A stretch of 9,532 bases of DNA from contig NVUO01000021.1 in assembly GCA_002733155.1 (NCBI GenBank), positions 36,831-46,362 on the forward strand, given 5' to 3'. The stretch comes from Sulfurimonas sp. (GTDB lineage: Bacteria; Campylobacterota; Campylobacteria; Campylobacterales; Sulfurimonadaceae). Each line of letters opens with the position of its first letter. The first letter of the stretch is position 1. Positions 6,357 through 9,532 of this stretch are shown one piece after another. A program made the translations under genes and the position numbers. Below the pieces are notes generated by a model. That model had not been told where the DNA came from and made no database searches. It was given only the letters and a program-made list of their open reading frames with translations.

Positions 6357-8333
6357 TTAAATTGTAAATTTACTTAATTCTTTTTGAAGTGATGTAGAAT
6401 CTTGTGCTAATGTTGAGGCTGTATTTTCCACATCTGCCCGTAATAGATTACTTTTATTTGATATTTCAATAATCTCATCCATAGTAGAAATCAACTCTTT
6501 TGTTTTAGTAGCTATATATGTACTTTGATGCATTACCTCTGTAGATCTGTCTTTTGTAGTTAAGAGATTATCTTTTGTTGATTGTGCTGAGACTATTAGT
6601 CCATTAGCAGATTCGGCAATTACATGCATATCCTTACTAGTATTACTAGTCTCTTCTGAAATCTCTACAACATTTTGAGTGATTAGATTTACATTAGCAG
6701 AAATTTCACTAAGTGATTTTTGAGTCCTCTCAGCTAGTTTTCTTACTTCATCAGCTACTACGGCAAAACCACGACCATGTTCACCTGCACGGGCAGCCTC
6801 TATAGCTGCATTTAAAGCTAATAAGTTTGTTTGATCAGCTATATCTGAGATAATTGCTAGTACATCTTTAATATTTTTAGCCTGTTCAGTTAATGATGAA
6901 ACTTTTTGAACTAATTCTTGCTGATTTTCACTTCCTTTTTCAATATAGTTAACAACTAAATCAAGTTCACTTACAAAAGTATCTAATACACTAAATGTAG
7001 TATTTAAGTCTTCTGTAACTGTAATGGAAGCCTCTTCAACTTCATCAAGCCTTTCACCAACTTCTGAAACTAAAACATTTATATTATCTATTTTTTTAGA
7101 GCTATTATCACCATTTTCAGTAAGTTCTAAAACTATATTTTCTAGTTGTTTACTTTGTTTACTAGTTGAGTTTGATACATCTACTGCTTTTTGTACACTT
7201 GATTTAAAAGCTATGACCATTACATGAATTGCTTCAGCTATCTTAGAAATCTCATCTTTTCCAGCTACCCTTACTTCACAAGTTAAATCAAGTGAACTTG
7301 ATACACATTCAATTTTTTCCAAAGAATCTTTAACCCTATAATTAACGCCCTTAGATATGAAAAATACTACGAAAAGCATTATTATAGAAAATAGTGTATA
7401 TGATATAAGTGTAACAGCAGCTTTTATTCTTGAAAAAGATTCTAAGTCTTCTAAAATTATGTCATTTTGTTTAGCTAATTCATTATCAACTTCTTTTAAA
7501 AGGTTTATTTTTTTTGAAATAGTTTGAAACCAGTTGATACTGTCAATACCAAAATCACCTGATAAAGCTTTTTGACTTGCTATATCCCTCATATCATTAA
7601 CTTCAGATATAACTGAAGAATTCATTTTAGAATTATAATAAGACTTTGCATCTTTATTAGCTATTGATAAAAAAGAGTCTAAATAGCTATCTTGTTCAGC
7701 TACTAGTTTAACCCATTGCTCAAACATATCAGGTGCAAATTTATTTGCGCCAAATGTGGCAGATAATACTGCACGTTCAATTCCAGCTCTCTCTTTAGAT
7801 TTTAAAAAATTTGTGTAAGCAGATAAGGCTTTAACTAATTTTTGTGTATTTGCAAATTTAGCTGTAAGGGATACTATATTTAAAATACTCGTATTCATAT
7901 TTGTATAGTAGCTTACTTGCTTTTTTGCACTTATTTTTAAGCTGTCTACGCGTAAGCGTATTTGACCTATTTTCTCTATTTGGGAATTAAAAGATGATAT
8001 CTCCGTATTTAACTCATCTGGATATTCAGATAAATTTAGTGTTTTAATATATAGTTTAAGTTCCTTATATCTTTCATCTGTCAATAGCCTTTGTTTTGGT
8101 AATATATCTTTAAATTTATTACCCTTAGACCCAATAAAACCAGCACTAGCTCCACGTTCTTTTTGAGTTTCATGTATTAACAATGAAAGCTTTTGTGAAA
8201 ATATATTTAAGTTTTGTGCTTGAATTACTGACATTTTTTCATTATATGCTGTCTTAATTGCTAAACTGATTACTACTAAAGAAAATACTATAACCATTAA
8301 GGCGATAAAGTTTAATTTATTTTTTATTGTCAT
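6357..8333 (-). CDS. Methyl-accepting chemotaxis protein with NIT sensor domain
   Basis: Inner-membrane chemoreceptor of 658 residues. TM1 is at about 8-28 and TM2 at about 305-327. Between them lies a periplasmic ~270-residue NIT domain, recognised by [16 protein letters not shown] (51-67), QRLLTDERY (81-89) and [16 protein letters not shown] (180-195). NIT is the nitrate/nitrite-sensing family; the ligand here is inferred from the family. A HAMP-like segment (about 328-380, [12 protein letters not shown]) leads to the coiled-coil signalling domain, with the highly conserved tip from [20 protein letters not shown] (498-517) through [19 protein letters not shown]. The tail ends ELSKFTI, without the NWETF-like pentapeptide that recruits CheR/CheB. 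A Shine-Dalgarno AAGG (8344-8341) sits inside the end of the STAS gene, 7 nt before the ATG. No cheA or cheW is adjacent, so it either joins the cell's main chemosensory array or acts on the phosphatase by an unknown route. Confidence 0.93.
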   Translation of the reverse strand: MTIKNKLNFIALMVIVFSLVVISLAIKTAYNEKMSVIQAQNLNIFSQKLSLLIHETQKERGASAGFIGSKGNKFKDILPKQRLLTDERYKELKLYIKTLNLSEYPDELNTEISSFNSQIEKIGQIRLRVDSLKISAKKQVSYYTNMNTSILNIVSLTAKFANTQKLVKALSAYTNFLKSKERAGIERAVLSATFGANKFAPDMFEQWVKLVAEQDSYLDSFLSIANKDAKSYYNSKMNSSVISEVNDMRDIASQKALSGDFGIDSINWFQTISKKINLLKEVDNELAKQNDIILEDLESFSRIKAAVTLISYTLFSIIMLFVVFFISKGVNYRVKDSLEKIECVSSSLDLTCEVRVAGKDEISKIAEAIHVMVIAFKSSVQKAVDVSNSTSKQSKQLENIVLELTENGDNSSKKIDNINVLVSEVGERLDEVEEASITVTEDLNTTFSVLDTFVSELDLVVNYIEKGSENQQELVQKVSSLTEQAKNIKDVLAIISDIADQTNLLALNAAIEAARAGEHGRGFAVVADEVRKLAERTQKSLSEISANVNLITQNVVEISEETSNTSKDMHVIAESANGLIVSAQSTKDNLLTTKDRSTEVMHQSTYIATKTKELISTMDEIIEISNKSNLLRADVENTASTLAQDSTSLQKELSKFTI

Positions 8334-8335
8334 AA

Positions 8336-8623
8336 TTAAACCTTTTTCACTTTAAAGACTGATACTAAATTTAAATCATTTAACAAATCTATTAATTGAG
8401 AATTTCCAATACTCATATTAATATTAATAGAATCGTGTAATACAAGCTTATTTAGATAACCAATAACAGAGGATGTTATAGATAAAGAATCTGTTATATT
8501 TATAGTTATATTTTTATGTTGATTTACAATAGAATCTATATATTGTTTGATTATTTGAAAATCGCTAACACTTTTGATATTACCATTAATTGTCACATTG
8601 TTTGAATTGGATTTAATTTCCAT
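8336..8623 (-). CDS. STAS-domain protein (anti-sigma-factor antagonist type)
   Basis: Single STAS domain of 95 residues and no membrane segment, the phosphorylatable switch partner in Rsb-type systems. It contains [36 protein letters not shown] and a C-terminal [18 protein letters not shown] helix, in the usual beta-alpha order. The phosphosite region reads T50-S51-S52-V53 where SpoIIAA has D-S-S-G, so Ser51 is the likely phospho-acceptor, although the flanking Asp and Gly are replaced. The start at 8623 is preferred because GGAG lies 6 nt upstream; an in-frame ATG at 8635 adds MELK but has no Shine-Dalgarno. It is the first gene of the operon, with a 2-nt gap to the chemoreceptor. The domain order of the third gene (phosphatase plus HATPase) makes it the obvious partner. 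The sequence is divergent, so STAS is assigned from the fold pattern and context. Confidence 0.8.
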   Translation of the reverse strand: MEIKSNSNNVTINGNIKSVSDFQIIKQYIDSIVNQHKNITINITDSLSITSSVIGYLNKLVLHDSININMSIGNSQLIDLLNDLNLVSVFKVKKV

Positions 8624-8629
8624 TTTAAG

Positions 8630-8633
8630 CTCC
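8630..8633 (-). promoter_or_regulatory. Ribosome binding site deciding the STAS start
   Basis: GGAG on the - strand, 6 nt before the ATG at 8623. It lies inside the codons that would follow the alternative ATG at 8635, which favours 8623 as the start. Confidence 0.65.
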
Positions 8634-8657
8634 ATTTTTCATTTTATATAATTACGG

Positions 8658-8663
8658 ATAATA
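8658..8663 (-). promoter_or_regulatory. Candidate -10 box of the signalling operon
   Basis: TATTAT on the - strand (within TATATTAT, 8665-8658) in the short gap between the rarA stop and the STAS gene. Transcription would start near 8651, giving a leader of about 28 nt. A second candidate, TATAAA (8648-8643), lies closer. The region is so AT-rich that chance matches are likely, and no terminator separates rarA from this operon, so read-through is also possible. Confidence 0.35.
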
Positions 8664-8675
8664 TACTTTATGTTA

Positions 8676-9532
8676 TTAATTGTTGCTTAAATTTTGAATA
8701 TTTCTTAACCAATCCTTCATTTTATTTTCATAACCAATACTTTTAAGTTTAATAAAGCTTAATTTTCTACTAAGATAGTTTTGTTTTACATATCCACCAA
8801 AGTCATGAGGATTTAGGTAGTTCACATTATTTTGTTTAATATTATCTGGTATATCTAATATTAGTCCATTTTTTACAGATTTTATTGCCTCGTTAATTGC
8901 AAGATATGATGAATTTGATTTTGGTGATGCACATAAATAAACTATAGTTTGAGCTAAAATTATTCTAGCTTCTGGAAATCCAATCCTAGAAACTGAGGTC
9001 ATACAAGATGTACTTAGTGTTAAAGCCTGAGGATTTGCATTGCCTATATCTTCACTAGCAGAAATCACCAAACGTCTAGATATAAAGTCTGCACTCTCAC
9101 CAGCTTCAATTAAACGAGCTAGATAATAAATAGCAGCATCAGAATCTGAACCACGTATAGACTTTATAAGTGCTGATGTTAAGTCATAATGTATGCCAGC
9201 CTCACTAGTACCAGCTTGGAGTGCATTTGGACGAAGTGATTTTAAAACATTCAAACTTATTTGTTTATCTATATTTGAAGCGAATTCTAAAAGTTTTAAC
9301 ATAGCTCTTGCATCACCACCAGCTGTATTAACTAGGTATTGTTTAGCATCTTCATCACAGTTTATAGACTTTTTATCTAATACCTTATTTAGTAATATAA
9401 AAAGTGATTCATTTGATATAAGAAACAATTCAAAAAGCATAGAACGTGAGCGAATAGCTGATGTTAAAGAAAAATAAGGGTTTTGCGTTGAAGCACCAAT
9501 AACTAAGATAGAATTATTTTCCATAACTGGCA
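8676..9532 (-). CDS. rarA: Replication-associated recombination protein A, C-terminal part (5' truncated)
   Basis: AAA+ ATPase related to the clamp loader and RuvB that acts at stalled replication forks (RarA/MgsA; Mgs1/WRNIP1 in eukaryotes). The frame stays open through the right edge, so the ATG at 9524 is internal and the N-terminal Walker A/B half is outside the window. About 285 codons are visible. The fragment begins with the sensor-1 segment ILVIGASTQNPYFSL (family GATTENPSF) and the arginine-finger region SAIRSR. The lid GGDARAMLKLLEFA follows. The MgsA C-terminal tetramerisation domain has HYDLTSALIKSIRGSDSDAA, ARLIEAGESADFISRRL, SEDIGNANPQAL, IGFPEARIILAQ and CASPKSN. It lies 40-52 nt upstream of the STAS gene on the same strand. 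That proximity probably has no functional meaning. Confidence 0.93.
   Translation of the reverse strand, partial: PVMENNSILVIGASTQNPYFSLTSAIRSRSMLFELFLISNESLFILLNKVLDKKSINCDEDAKQYLVNTAGGDARAMLKLLEFASNIDKQISLNVLKSLRPNALQAGTSEAGIHYDLTSALIKSIRGSDSDAAIYYLARLIEAGESADFISRRLVISASEDIGNANPQALTLSTSCMTSVSRIGFPEARIILAQTIVYLCASPKSNSSYLAINEAIKSVKNGLILDIPDNIKQNNVNYLNPHDFGGYVKQNYLSRKLSFIKLKSIGYENKMKDWLRNIQNLSNN

Noticed and set aside
7024..7227. 67-codon Ser-rich open frame on the + strand
   Set aside because: It is the shadow of the coiled-coil region of the chemoreceptor.
9193..9477. 94-codon open frame on the + strand
   Set aside because: It lies entirely antisense to conserved rarA motifs.
8676..9524. 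rarA starting at the ATG at 9524
   Set aside because: That ATG is just before the sensor-1 motif. The Walker A and B part must lie further upstream, beyond the right edge.
1..9532. CRISPR array, tRNA, insertion sequence or phage genes
   Set aside because: No regularly spaced repeats, cloverleaf-like sequence, transposase or phage-type motif was found on either strand by eye.

Overview
This AT-rich window looks like the chromosome of a Campylobacterota (former Epsilonproteobacteria) species. A free-living, Sulfurimonas- or Arcobacter-like genus is plausible, but the genus is inference. The signs are heavy use of ATA, TTA and AAA codons, promoters with a TATAAT box but no visible -35, pseudopilins with K/R-x-A-(F/Y)-TLIE leaders, an rpmI-rplT pair without infC beside it, and a NIT-type chemoreceptor.

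Region 1 (1-3660, + strand) is part of a type II secretion / type IV-pilus-like operon. It holds the C-terminal part of a secretin (GspD, cut by the left edge), the assembly ATPase GspE, and two pseudopilins resembling the minor subunits GspI and GspJ. Neighbouring genes overlap (TAATG, 8 bp, ATGA), so they are probably translationally coupled. The gspE/pseudopilin junction carries a GC-rich patch with a perfect 6-bp hairpin and codons unlike the surroundings.

Region 2 (3657-4658) starts with a small unknown gene on the - strand. Its extended -10 box sits where transcription would begin exactly at the ATG, which suggests a leaderless mRNA. Back to back with it is the promoter of rpmI-rplT (ribosomal proteins L35 and L20, + strand). 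The 123-nt rpmI-rplT spacer holds three hairpins and a 10-bp direct repeat. A hairpin after rplT probably ends transcription from both sides.

Region 3 (8635 down to 4659, - strand) is a tight three-gene signalling operon. In transcription order it encodes a single-domain STAS protein (anti-sigma-factor-antagonist type), a membrane chemoreceptor with a periplasmic NIT (nitrate/nitrite-sensing) domain, and a 565-residue REC / SpoIIE-type PP2C phosphatase / HATPase fusion. The genes are 2 nt and 0 nt apart. This is a partner-switching module (RsbV/RsbU/RsbW logic, closest in design to Pseudomonas HsbR-HsbA and Shewanella CrsR-CrsA) with a chemoreceptor inserted between its two parts. It is the most interesting system in the window, because members of this phylum are generally thought to lack the sigma-B and sigma-S factors that such switches usually control.

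Region 4 (8676-9532, - strand) is the C-terminal part of rarA/mgsA, a replication-fork AAA+ ATPase, cut by the right edge and lying just upstream of the STAS gene.

No tRNA, rRNA, CRISPR array, insertion sequence or gene-free stretch over 300 bases was seen.
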